DNA from: CAYPGJ01 sp964638515
GTDB taxonomy: Bacteria > Planctomycetota > Phycisphaerae > Phycisphaerales > UBA1924
Direction of reading: 5' to 3'
Assembly (NCBI GenBank): GCA_964638515.1
Contig: CAZWZL010000003.1
Coordinates: 1-64,000, forward strand
DNA: 64,000 bases
Below the pieces are notes generated by a model that was not told the DNA's origin, made no database searches, and saw only the letters and a list, made by a program, of their open reading frames with translations. The position numbers and the translations under genes were made by a program. This document shows, in pieces, positions 41,122-48,875 of this stretch (position 1 is its first letter; each line of letters begins with the position of its first letter).

Positions 41122-41196
41122 CACCCCGGGCAGGATTCGAACCTGCGACCTGCGGTTTAGAAGACCGCTGCTCTATCCAGGCTGAGCTACCGGGGC
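41122..41196 (-). tRNA. tRNA-Arg (TCT anticodon)
   Basis: A 75-base cloverleaf on the minus strand: acceptor GCCCCGG pairs with CCGGGGT (G-U first pair), the anticodon loop reads CTTCTAA with anticodon TCT, and the T arm is GGTTCGAATCC. Discriminator G, CCA not encoded. Confidence 0.94.
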
Positions 41197-41338
41197 GTGT
41201 GGTTTGAAGGAGCCTAGCGGGAGGGCGTGGGTGGGGCCACGCCGCAGCCGCGCTGGATTTGGGGGGTATGAGGGAGGGTATCGGGTAGACTCGGGGTCGG
41301 TCGGGTCTTTTTCACCCTCAGCACGGAGCTTGGAGAGC

Positions 41339-43099
41339 ATGCAACGATTTCTGGTGATGGCGGCGCTGGGTTGCGCGATGGCGCTTCCCGCGGCGGCGCA
41401 GAAGGTGCAGGTCGAGGAGTTCACGCTCGACAACGGCATGAAGTTTCTGCTGGTCCCCCGGAAGGACCAGCCCAACGTGATCGCGGCGGGTTGGGTGGCG
41501 AAGGTGGGCTCGGCGAACGAGCGCCCGGGGATCACGGGGATCTCGCACTTCTTCGAGCACATGATGTTCAAGGGGACGACGACGATCGGGACGAAGGACC
41601 CGGCGGGCGATCGCGAGTTCAATGCGAAGCAGAAGCAGGTGCGCGACCGGCTGATGGAGCTGCAGCTGGGTCAGCAGTACACGCGCTGGCGTCTGGGCGA
41701 GATCGATGATCCGTGGAGCCCGAAGAACGACACGGAGGAGATGGCCAAGCTGCGGGCGGAGCTGAAGGACCTGATGGACCGTCAGCTGAAGGAGACGACG
41801 GAGAAGGACGAGTTCGACCGGGTGTACACGAACTTCGGCGGCTCGGGGATGAACGCGTTCACGACGTATGACCTGACGTTCTACTTCATCAACGTTCCCT
41901 CGAACAAGTTCGAGTTGTGGGCGTGGATGGAGTCGGACCGGCTGAAGGACTCGGTGTTCCGCGAGTTCTATTCCGAGCGGGACGTGGTGCACGAGGAGCG
42001 TCGTCTGCGGACGGAGTCGACGCCGACGGGGCCGTTCGAAGAGCAGTTTGATGCGATGTTCTGGATGGCTTCGCCGTACCAGTGGCCGGTGATCGGCTGG
42101 ACGACGGACCTGAACTCCTACACGCGCGAGCAGGCGCAGGAGTACTTCGACATCTACTACCGCCCGAACAACCTCGTGGGGGTGATCGTCGGGGACTTCG
42201 ACGCGGACTACGTGAAGCCCATGGTGGAGAAGTACTTCTCCCGGCTGGAGCGCGGGAAGATCGAGCCCCCGCCCGTGGTGACGCTGGAGATGAAGCAGCT
42301 GGCGGAACAGCGGATGTACGCGGAGTGCGATTGCCAGCCGCAGGTCGAGGTGCGGTATCACACCGTGCCGTTTGACCACAAGGACTCGTTCGCGCTCGAG
42401 GTGATGGCCGAGGTGCTGAATGGGCGCACGGGCCGGCTGTACAAGTCGATGGTCGAGGGCACGAAGGTCGCCTCGTCGGCGAGCGCGTCGGCGGGCGGGT
42501 TCGGGGCGCCGAGCAAGTACGCGGGCTTCTTCTCGTTCGGGGCGGAGACCAAGGGCGACGCAACGCCCGAGCAGCTGGAGAAGGGGTGGTACGCGGCGAT
42601 CGAGGAGTTGCAGAAGAACCCGGTGTCGGACCGGGAGCTGCAGAAGGTGAAGAACCGGATTCTCGCGAACTCGTACCGTCGGCTGCAGAGCAATTTCTTC
42701 CTGCTCGTGCAGCTTGGAATCTTCGAGGCGCAGGGGGGCTGGGAGTACATCAACAACTCTCCCGCGAAGCTGGCGGCCGTGAGCTCGGCGGACATTCAGC
42801 GGGTGGCCAAGACCTATTTCGACAAGACGAATCGGTCGGTGGCGACGTACACGCGGAAGGCGGGGGCTTCGGAGGAAGACCCCATGCTGGCCGGCCTTTC
42901 GGCGCGGGCCAAGCAGATGGTCAAGCAGGCCGTGTCGCAGCTGGAGAGCGAGACGGACGCGGGCAAGCTGGAGGAGGGTCTTGCGCAGATGGAGGCGCAG
43001 TCGGCCATGGTTCCTCCGGAGTTCAAGCCGGCGTTTGAGATCATCATGACCAAGGCGCGTGAGCGTCTGGCGGCGCTGAAGGCGTCGAGCGGCAACTGA
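41339..43099 (+). CDS. M16 zinc metallopeptidase (active subunit)
   Basis: A 586-residue exported protease of the pitrilysin/processing-peptidase family. Signal peptide MQRFLVMAALGCAMALPAAA. The inverted zinc motif HFFEH (H70, E73, H74) and the downstream glutamate region (RDVVHEERRLRTES) are intact. Two tandem M16 halves are visible (second from about VEVRYHTVPFDHKD). A second M16 gene lacking the motif follows 48 bases later, so the two probably form a heterodimer in the periplasm. ATG at 41339 follows GGAGAGC. Confidence 0.92.
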   Translation: MQRFLVMAALGCAMALPAAAQKVQVEEFTLDNGMKFLLVPRKDQPNVIAAGWVAKVGSANERPGITGISHFFEHMMFKGTTTIGTKDPAGDREFNAKQKQVRDRLMELQLGQQYTRWRLGEIDDPWSPKNDTEEMAKLRAELKDLMDRQLKETTEKDEFDRVYTNFGGSGMNAFTTYDLTFYFINVPSNKFELWAWMESDRLKDSVFREFYSERDVVHEERRLRTESTPTGPFEEQFDAMFWMASPYQWPVIGWTTDLNSYTREQAQEYFDIYYRPNNLVGVIVGDFDADYVKPMVEKYFSRLERGKIEPPPVVTLEMKQLAEQRMYAECDCQPQVEVRYHTVPFDHKDSFALEVMAEVLNGRTGRLYKSMVEGTKVASSASASAGGFGAPSKYAGFFSFGAETKGDATPEQLEKGWYAAIEELQKNPVSDRELQKVKNRILANSYRRLQSNFFLLVQLGIFEAQGGWEYINNSPAKLAAVSSADIQRVAKTYFDKTNRSVATYTRKAGASEEDPMLAGLSARAKQMVKQAVSQLESETDAGKLEEGLAQMEAQSAMVPPEFKPAFEIIMTKARERLAALKASSGN

Positions 43100-43147
43100 C
43101 CCCCCCACTCTTCACGACACACACTCCCACACGGAGCACGGATACTC

Positions 43148-44650
43148 ATGCGAACCCATCGATTTCTGCTGGCGGCGCTCACGCCGACCATGCTTGTCTC
43201 GGCGGCGCTGGCGGGCAGCGCGTCGACCCTTCCCGAGCGGCCCGAAAAGATCGAATTCCGCGCGCTCGAGTTCACGGCGCCCAACGCCAAGGACTTCCGC
43301 ACGACGCTGTCGTCGGGCGTGCCGGTGTACCTCGCGCCTTCATCGGAGTTCCCGCTGGTGCAGATCACCTTCTCCTTCCGGGGCGGGGACTACCTCGACC
43401 CGGCGGACAAGGTTGGTCTGGCGTCGATGACGGCGGCCATGGTGCGGCGAGGCGGCACAACGTCGATCCCCTCCGACGAGCTGGACGAGCGGCTTGATTT
43501 CCTCGCGGCGATCGCGTCGGTGAACGCGGGAGAGACGTTTACGACGGCGTCGCTCAACTGCCTCGCGTCGAACCTGGACGAATCCCTCGGCTTGTTCGTG
43601 GACATGCTGCGAAACCCGGGGTTCCAGGAGGACAAGACGGCGATCTATCGCGATGAGGCGCTGGAGCAGATGAAGCAGCGCAACGACGACGCGAATCCGA
43701 TCGCGGCACGTGAATGGCAGGCGCTCATGTACGGGCGGGGCCACTTCGAGGCCCGCCAGACGACCAAGGCGTCGCTGGAGTCGATCACGTCATCGGACAT
43801 GCGTGCGTTCGCCACGAAGGTGCTGCAGCCGGGGAACCTGATCATCGGCGTGACGGGCGACGTGAAGCGGGAGGACGTGCTCGCCCGGCTCGAGAAGGCC
43901 ATGGAGGGGTGGGCCAAGGGCGAGCGAATGTCGGCCCCGCCGGCGCCGACGGAGCAGATCACGCCGGGCGTGTACCGGGTGGAGAAGGACATCCCGCAGG
44001 GCAAGGTGTTTCTGGGTCACCGGGGCATCTCGCGCGACCATCCGGACTACTTCCCGATTCTGATCATGAACGATGTGCTTGGTGGCGGAGGGTTCACCTC
44101 CCGACTCATGTCGCGCATCCGCTCGGACGAGGGGTTGTCGTACGGCGTGCGCTCGGCGTTCGAATCGCCGGTGGAGTACCCGGGCGTGTTCTCGGTGACT
44201 TACGCGTCGAAGAACCCGACGGTCGCGCTGGCGCTCAAGATCTGCCTCGAGGAGATCGAGAGGATCCGCACCACGGAGGTGCCGGAGTCGGAGATCGAGA
44301 CGGCGCGGGCCTCGTTCATCGAGACGTTCCCTCGGACGTTCGAGTCCAAGCAAGCCATGATCGGGGTGTTCATCAATGATGAGTGGACCGAGCGGCCGGC
44401 GGACTACTGGACGAACTATCGTGAGAACGTCCGGAAGGTGACGGCCGCGGACGTGCAGCGGGTGGCGCAGAAGCACATGACGCCTGAGAATCTGGCGATC
44501 CTCGTGGTGGGCAAATGGTCGGAGATCGCGCCGGGCGATGTCACTCCCCAGAAGCCGGCCCGCGCGACGATGGCGGAGTTTTTCGGCGGAGCGTCCACGG
44601 CGTTGCCGTTGCGAGATCCGATGACGCAGGAGCCGATCGCGGGCCATTGA
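43148..44650 (+). CDS. M16 peptidase-like partner, zinc motif absent
   Basis: A 500-residue exported protein with the M16 fold (FRGGDYLDPADKVGLASMTA, VTGDVKREDVLARL, NDVLGGGGFTSRLMSRIRSDEGLSYGV). Where HxxEH would be, the text reads LASMTAAMVRRGGT, so it has no zinc site. The C-terminal RxxY-type substrate-binding region (LMSRIRSDEGLSYGV) is kept. This active/inactive pairing is common in M16B proteins. Signal peptide MRTHRFLLAALTPTMLVSAALAG. Confidence 0.9.
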   Translation: MRTHRFLLAALTPTMLVSAALAGSASTLPERPEKIEFRALEFTAPNAKDFRTTLSSGVPVYLAPSSEFPLVQITFSFRGGDYLDPADKVGLASMTAAMVRRGGTTSIPSDELDERLDFLAAIASVNAGETFTTASLNCLASNLDESLGLFVDMLRNPGFQEDKTAIYRDEALEQMKQRNDDANPIAAREWQALMYGRGHFEARQTTKASLESITSSDMRAFATKVLQPGNLIIGVTGDVKREDVLARLEKAMEGWAKGERMSAPPAPTEQITPGVYRVEKDIPQGKVFLGHRGISRDHPDYFPILIMNDVLGGGGFTSRLMSRIRSDEGLSYGVRSAFESPVEYPGVFSVTYASKNPTVALALKICLEEIERIRTTEVPESEIETARASFIETFPRTFESKQAMIGVFINDEWTERPADYWTNYRENVRKVTAADVQRVAQKHMTPENLAILVVGKWSEIAPGDVTPQKPARATMAEFFGGASTALPLRDPMTQEPIAGH

Positions 44651-44682
44651 GGCCCGGGATTCTGATCTGAAGGCGCTACACG

Positions 44683-44715
44683 CGAGGGCGGTCCGGATTC
44701 GGGCCGCCCTCGTTT
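44683..44715 (+). terminator. Terminator after the M16 gene pair
   Basis: A 9-bp stem (44683-44691 with 44704-44712) and a short T-rich tail TTTCGTT. Confidence 0.6.
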
Positions 44716-44790
44716 CGTTGGCGCGCGGGCTCGTCACGTCGTGCGTGGCGCCATATCCTGTCCGACCGGAAAGGCTGCTGCCCAACGCGA

Positions 44791-45774
44791 ATGAGCGCCG
44801 TGGACACTTCCAGCACGATGATGGACGAGCCGAGGGGCGCTGACGCGCGGCGGGCGGCGCGTGACCTGATCGAACTGAGCAAGCCGGGCATCACACGGAT
44901 GGTGGTGATCACCGCGGCTGTTGGCTTTGGAGTGGCGTACGCGGCCATGCCGGGACCCGCGCGGCCCGCGGGAATCGGGCTGTGGCTGTTGCTGCTCACG
45001 GCGCTGGCGGGGACAGCGCTCTGCGCATCGTGCGCCAATGCGCTGAACATGTGGATGGAGCATCGGCGTGACGGGCTGATGCGTCGCACGTCGGGGCGGC
45101 CGATCCCGTCGGGGCGGATGACGAAGGGCCGCGCGCTCGGCGCGGGGCTGGGGTTCGGGATCGCGGGCACGCTGCTGCTCGCGCTCGCGGCCAACCCGGT
45201 GAGCGCGGGCGTCGCGCTTGCCACGATCCTGACGTATCTGCTGTGGTACACGCCGCTGAAGCCCGTGTCGTCGCTTTCGACGCTGGTGGGCACCATTCCG
45301 GGAGCCTTGCCGCCGCTGATCGGGTGGACGGCGGTCTGGCCTGCCGGTGGCGACGGGCTGCACGGGCTGCTGGAGCCGGGGGGCTGGTCGGTGGTGGCGC
45401 TGATGACGGTGTGGCAGGTGCCCCACTTTCTCGCGCTCGCGTGGATGTACCGGGAGGACTATGCGCGAGGCGGGCACCGGGTGCTGCCCGTGCTTGACGC
45501 ATCTGGCGCGATGACGGTGCGGGCCACGCTCTCGTGGACGATCGCGCTCCTGCCGGTGTCGCTCGCACCGCTGTTCGCGATGCCGAGCGTGGTGGGCCTT
45601 CCGTACGCGATCGCGGCGGTGGTGTTGTGGGCGGTGTTCGTTCGCCCTGTGGCTCGGCTGGCGCGCTCGGCCACGGAGCCGAACGCGCGAAAGGTGTTTA
45701 TCGCGTCGGTGATCTATCTGCCACTGACGCTCGGCGCGCTGGCGCTCAATGCGGCATGGTCGGTGCTGGCGTGA
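44791..45774 (+). CDS. ctaB: Heme O synthase (protoheme IX farnesyltransferase)
   Basis: Membrane prenyltransferase that adds farnesyl to heme b, yielding heme O for cytochrome oxidases; 327 residues with about eight membrane helices. The first prenyl-diphosphate-binding loop reads NALNMWMEHRRDGLMRRTSGRPIPSG and the second region WQVPHFLALAWMYREDY. The stop codon overlaps the GTG start of the ABC ATPase gene (GTGA at 45771-45774), and an ABC permease and Sco protein follow, forming one unit for cytochrome-oxidase assembly. Confidence 0.95.
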   Translation: MSAVDTSSTMMDEPRGADARRAARDLIELSKPGITRMVVITAAVGFGVAYAAMPGPARPAGIGLWLLLLTALAGTALCASCANALNMWMEHRRDGLMRRTSGRPIPSGRMTKGRALGAGLGFGIAGTLLLALAANPVSAGVALATILTYLLWYTPLKPVSSLSTLVGTIPGALPPLIGWTAVWPAGGDGLHGLLEPGGWSVVALMTVWQVPHFLALAWMYREDYARGGHRVLPVLDASGAMTVRATLSWTIALLPVSLAPLFAMPSVVGLPYAIAAVVLWAVFVRPVARLARSATEPNARKVFIASVIYLPLTLGALALNAAWSVLA

Positions 45775-46703
45775 GCGACGCGGACGGCTGGGCCCTCGAG
45801 GTGGAGGGGCTGAGTCGGACGTATGAGGGCTCGCGCCGACAGGCGCCACGCGTCGCGCTCGACGGCGCGACGTTCCGGGTTCGGCGCGGGGAATGGTGCG
45901 CACTGCTCGGTCCGAACGGCGCGGGGAAATCGACGCTCATGCGGATCGCGTGCACCCTGGAGCCGGCGCGCGAGGGGCGTGTTCGGGTGCTCGGGGTCGA
46001 TCCGGCGGGCGACCTTTCGGGGATCCGCCGTCGGATCGGCGTGGTGTTCCAGCGTCCGGCATTGGACGGGCTGCTCAGCGTGCGTGAGAACCTGATGCTG
46101 CACGGCGCGTTGCAGGGCGTTTCTGAGTGCCCGAGGGCCGTCGAGGAGATCGCGAGGACGCTGGGTATTTCGGAGCGGCTGGACGATCGGGTGGACACGC
46201 TTTCCGGGGGGCTGGCCCGGCGAGTGGACCTCGCCCGGGCGCTGCTTCACGGGCCGGAATTGATGCTGCTGGATGAGCCGACGGCCGGGCTGGACCACGA
46301 GGCCCGCATGCGGTTTCTGGGCGACCTGGAGACTCGTAGATCGACGACAGGCCTGACGGTGGTGCTCAGCACTCACATCATGGACGAAGCCGAGCGAGCC
46401 AGCGTGGTGGTGCTGATGGCTGATGGGCGTGTGGTCGGGATGGGCACGCCGAGCGAACTGCGAGCCGGGCTGGGGGGTGCGGTGGTGCGCGCGAGACGGG
46501 ATCTCGCGGATGCGCTGCGCGACGCTGGGCTTGATGTGTCCCCCACTCCGGATGGCGTGATGGGCGTGGCCAGGGACGGGGATCCGGCGTCGGCGGTGTC
46601 GCGGTTGGTCGCGAAAAGCGTGGGCTTTGAGTATGGCCCCCCGACGCTGGGTGACGTGTACGTCTCGATGACCGGGCGCTCGCTGGGGGGGGAGGCGTCA
46701 TGA
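45771..46703 (+). CDS. ABC transporter ATP-binding protein
   Basis: A 310-residue ATPase of the DrrA/NodI-like ABC-2 group. Walker A GPNGAGKST (47-55), signature LSGGLARRVDLARAL, Walker B LMLLDEPTAGLD. GTG start overlaps ctaB by four bases (GTGA); an ATG at 45756 within ctaB is the alternative. It is followed by its permease in an ATGA overlap. The position between ctaB and a Sco gene is typical of exporters linked to cytochrome c oxidase assembly; the cargo is unknown. Confidence 0.92.
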   Translation: MSDADGWALEVEGLSRTYEGSRRQAPRVALDGATFRVRRGEWCALLGPNGAGKSTLMRIACTLEPAREGRVRVLGVDPAGDLSGIRRRIGVVFQRPALDGLLSVRENLMLHGALQGVSECPRAVEEIARTLGISERLDDRVDTLSGGLARRVDLARALLHGPELMLLDEPTAGLDHEARMRFLGDLETRRSTTGLTVVLSTHIMDEAERASVVVLMADGRVVGMGTPSELRAGLGGAVVRARRDLADALRDAGLDVSPTPDGVMGVARDGDPASAVSRLVAKSVGFEYGPPTLGDVYVSMTGRSLGGEAS

Positions 46704-47455
46704 CGGCGAATGGGGCGCGTGCGCTGGGCTGGCTGCTCCGACGCGAGGTGATTCGGCTGGTGCGCCAGCCGAGCCGCGTGATCGGAACGTTCGGGGCCCC
46801 GGCCCTGCTGTGGGTGTTTTTCGCCGCGGGATTCGGGAGCATGTTCGCGCGGCAGGGTGAGGGGGCCTCGTACGCGTTGTTCCTGCTGCCGGGAATGGCC
46901 ACGCTGGTGGCCATGTTCAGCGCGATCTTCTCGGCGATGTCGCTGATCGACGACCGGCACGCCGGGGTGCTGCAGGGCGCCATGGTTTCCGCGGCGCCTC
47001 GATGGTCGGTGGTGGGAGCCAAGGTGCTGGGAGCGGGCTTGGTGGCTTCGGCGCAGGGCGCGGTGGTGTTGCTGGGCGCGCCGCTGGTGGACGAGGGTGT
47101 GGGCGTGATCGGCGTTCTGGTCGGTGTGGCGGGGTGCGGACTGGCGGGGGTTGGAATCGCTGGTCTGGGGCTCGCGGCTGCGTGGAGGGTGGACAGCTCG
47201 CAGGGGTTCCACGCCGTCATGAACATGGTGCTGATGCCCATGTGGCTGCTCAGCGGAGCGTTCTTCCCGGCGGAGGGGGCTTCGCGTTGGATGGGCTGGC
47301 TCATGATCGTGAACCCGCTTCGCTGGAGCACGGACGCGATCCGTGGGGCATTGCTGGGTGAATTCGCGGGGTGGGCCTGGATCGGGTCGGTGGCGTTTGC
47401 GGCGACTATGACCGCATTGGCGTGGGCGGCCATGGCGCGAGGCACGCGGAGGTAA
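46700..47455 (+). CDS. ABC-2 type permease
   Basis: A 251-residue membrane protein with about six helices, typical of the DrrB/ABC-2 family (LPGMATLVAMFSAIF, MLMPMWLLSGAFFPAEGAS, LMIVNPLRWSTDAIRG). Its ATGA start overlaps the ATPase gene's stop by four bases, so the two make one exporter. Confidence 0.92.
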   Translation: MTANGARALGWLLRREVIRLVRQPSRVIGTFGAPALLWVFFAAGFGSMFARQGEGASYALFLLPGMATLVAMFSAIFSAMSLIDDRHAGVLQGAMVSAAPRWSVVGAKVLGAGLVASAQGAVVLLGAPLVDEGVGVIGVLVGVAGCGLAGVGIAGLGLAAAWRVDSSQGFHAVMNMVLMPMWLLSGAFFPAEGASRWMGWLMIVNPLRWSTDAIRGALLGEFAGWAWIGSVAFAATMTALAWAAMARGTRR

Positions 47456-47460
47456 ATGGG

Positions 47461-48165
47461 ATGACGGCGCGAAGGGGACGAGGCAGGATCTGGATCGGGG
47501 TGGTGCTCGTGGGCGCGGCCGTGACGGCGGGATCGACGTACGTCATGGCGATCCGCAGCGGGCTGGAGCGGCGCGCGGAGCGTCTGGCGCTCACGCCGGA
47601 CGCGGGGCTTGAGGGGCTTGAGCTGGTCGAGTTTCGGATGCGGGATCAGCGGGGGCGCGATCGTTCGCGCGACGACCTTCTCGGCGACATTGTGATCGTG
47701 GATTTTCTGTTCACGAACTGCCCGTTCATCTGCCCTTCGCTCAGCGCGAACATGCGGGCGCTGCAGGAGCGATTGGCGGGCGTCGAGGGGGTTCGGCTGG
47801 TGAGCGTTTCGGTGGACCCGGAGCGCGATACGCCCGAGGCGCTCGGGGCCTACGGCGAGCGCATCGGGGCGGACCCGGAACGGTGGTGGTTCCTGACGGG
47901 GACGTTTGAGGACGCCCGGAGGCTTTCGGAGGAGGGGTTCCGGCTCGCGCTCACGATCGATCCGCAAACCAGGGTGCCGCTGGGCGACGGGAAGACCATG
48001 GACAACGTGATCCATTCGGGCAAGCTCGTGATGGTTGGGCCGGATGGGAACGTGATCACGATGGTGTCGGGGCTGGAGCGGGCCGAGGCGGAGGGCTTGG
48101 CTGAGCGGGTGGCCAAGGCCGCGAAACGGATCGGCGCCATGCGTCAACACGGGCGCGAACCTTGA
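47461..48165 (+). CDS. Sco1/SenC-family copper chaperone
   Basis: A 234-residue membrane-anchored thioredoxin-like protein that delivers copper to the Cu-A site of cytochrome c oxidase. An N-terminal anchor (about 11-30) precedes the domain. The copper ligands are C87 and C91 (NCPFICPS) and H185 (DNVIHSGK). ATG at 47461 has GGAGG eight bases upstream. It ends the ctaB-exporter-sco unit and is followed by a terminator. Confidence 0.94.
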   Translation: MTARRGRGRIWIGVVLVGAAVTAGSTYVMAIRSGLERRAERLALTPDAGLEGLELVEFRMRDQRGRDRSRDDLLGDIVIVDFLFTNCPFICPSLSANMRALQERLAGVEGVRLVSVSVDPERDTPEALGAYGERIGADPERWWFLTGTFEDARRLSEEGFRLALTIDPQTRVPLGDGKTMDNVIHSGKLVMVGPDGNVITMVSGLERAEAEGLAERVAKAAKRIGAMRQHGREP

Positions 48166-48213
48166 GCGGACGCGTGTCGTAGGAATCGCTGCAGCAGATC
48201 TCTTCTCTCCTCC

Positions 48214-48252
48214 AGCCCGGTCTCCCGCAAACGCGGGAGGGCGGGCTTTTTT
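48214..48252 (+). terminator. Terminator of the ctaB-exporter-sco unit
   Basis: A perfect 7-bp hairpin (48222-48228 with 48233-48239) inside an outer stem of AGCCC (48214-48218) with GGGCT (48243-48247), followed by TTTTTT. Confidence 0.85.
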
Positions 48253-48343
48253 CTCGCGGGCTGAGCCGGAAAACGTGGTGTAACGGCTGTGGCGGGGCTG
48301 TGGAATGTTTGCGGTTGCTCCGCGCGAGGGGGGGTCTAAAGTG
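48253..48343. other. Short AT-poor spacer before the candidate RNA
   Basis: Between the sco terminator and the candidate RNA. A possible -10 (TCTAAA at 48335-48340) lies here; an obvious -35 at the right distance is not visible. GGCTGTGGAATG resembles only part of a DnaA box. Confidence 0.35.
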
Positions 48344-48429
48344 ATCGTCGGAGGGGGGAACTTGTGGTTCCCCCGGACGGGGTAAAGACCTCCGGACGGT
48401 TACTCCTGGCCGTTCGGAGGTTTGTTTTT
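48344..48429 (+). ncRNA. Candidate structured small RNA or attenuator upstream of dnaA
   Basis: Two hairpins follow one another with no protein frame. The first is a perfect 8-bp stem (48354-48361 with 48367-48374). The second is a 12-bp stem with one wobble (48388-48399 with 48410-48421) that ends in TTTGTTTTT, a strong terminator. The start is only a guess from TCTAAA at 48335. The C-run in hairpin 1 can also pair with GGGG at 48379-48382, an alternative fold. It could be a standalone small RNA or the leader/attenuator of dnaA, whose start is 450 bases later. Confidence 0.45.
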
Positions 48430-48875
48430 GAGGACGTGAAAACACCTTTGAGTCGTGACGGTGTCGGGGATCGGCGCGGTTTTCAACGGCTTGTGCGCAT
48501 GCGTCACGAGCGCGGGTGGATGAGTTTTTTTTGCGGGCGCAACATCCCATCGGGACAAGGGTTTTGCGCGCCGCGCGCCGTCGAGACGACAATGGAGGCT
48601 TGAGCGCGGGCGACGTGTTTCGTACCTTCCGCCGACGGTTACGGAATGACCGATCGAACGACTCCTTGTGCCGGCTTCTGACGAAGACGGCTTCACACAC
48701 GACGCGACGACTCACGGCTGGAGTGTCGCCCTGCTCGAGGGTGGCGGGCTGTGGTTGCGTCGGCGGTGAGGCTCTTTCCCGGCGCTGCGTTCGGGTTCGA
48801 AAGGACTCGAGATCTGAGGCGAGCCGCGCGTGTGCGCGGCGCCGACGACGCGGCGCTCTAGGGAAGGAGTGTGCG
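48430..48875 (+). other. Region between the candidate RNA and dnaA
   Basis: 446 bases upstream of dnaA. The dnaA frame stays open to a GTG at 48516 but that extension reads as low-quality Arg/Ala-rich sequence and resembles no DnaA domain. It includes an A/T-richer stretch with an eight-T run (GAGTTTTTTTTG around 48522-48533). No match to the canonical DnaA box was found by eye, so an origin here is possible but unsupported. Confidence 0.4.

Noticed and set aside
40833..41207. A complete 124-residue gene reading through tRNA-Arg.
   Set aside because: The C-terminal 30 residues come from the tRNA read in the wrong orientation; only the first part has a homologue, so it is recorded as a truncated gene.
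41318..43108. A 596-residue minus-strand open frame opposite the first M16 gene.
   Set aside because: Mirrors the M16 gene with no homology, ribosome-binding site or neighbours of its own.
45534..45770. An N-terminal extension of the ABC ATPase overlapping ctaB by 240 bases.
   Set aside because: The extension reads as the shifted frame of ctaB, whereas the GTG four-base overlap and an ABC domain starting within ten residues fit better.
48166..48875. An oriC with DnaA boxes upstream of dnaA.
   Set aside because: No canonical box TTATNCACA or its complement was found; the closest, TGTGGAATG, agrees only in its first half.
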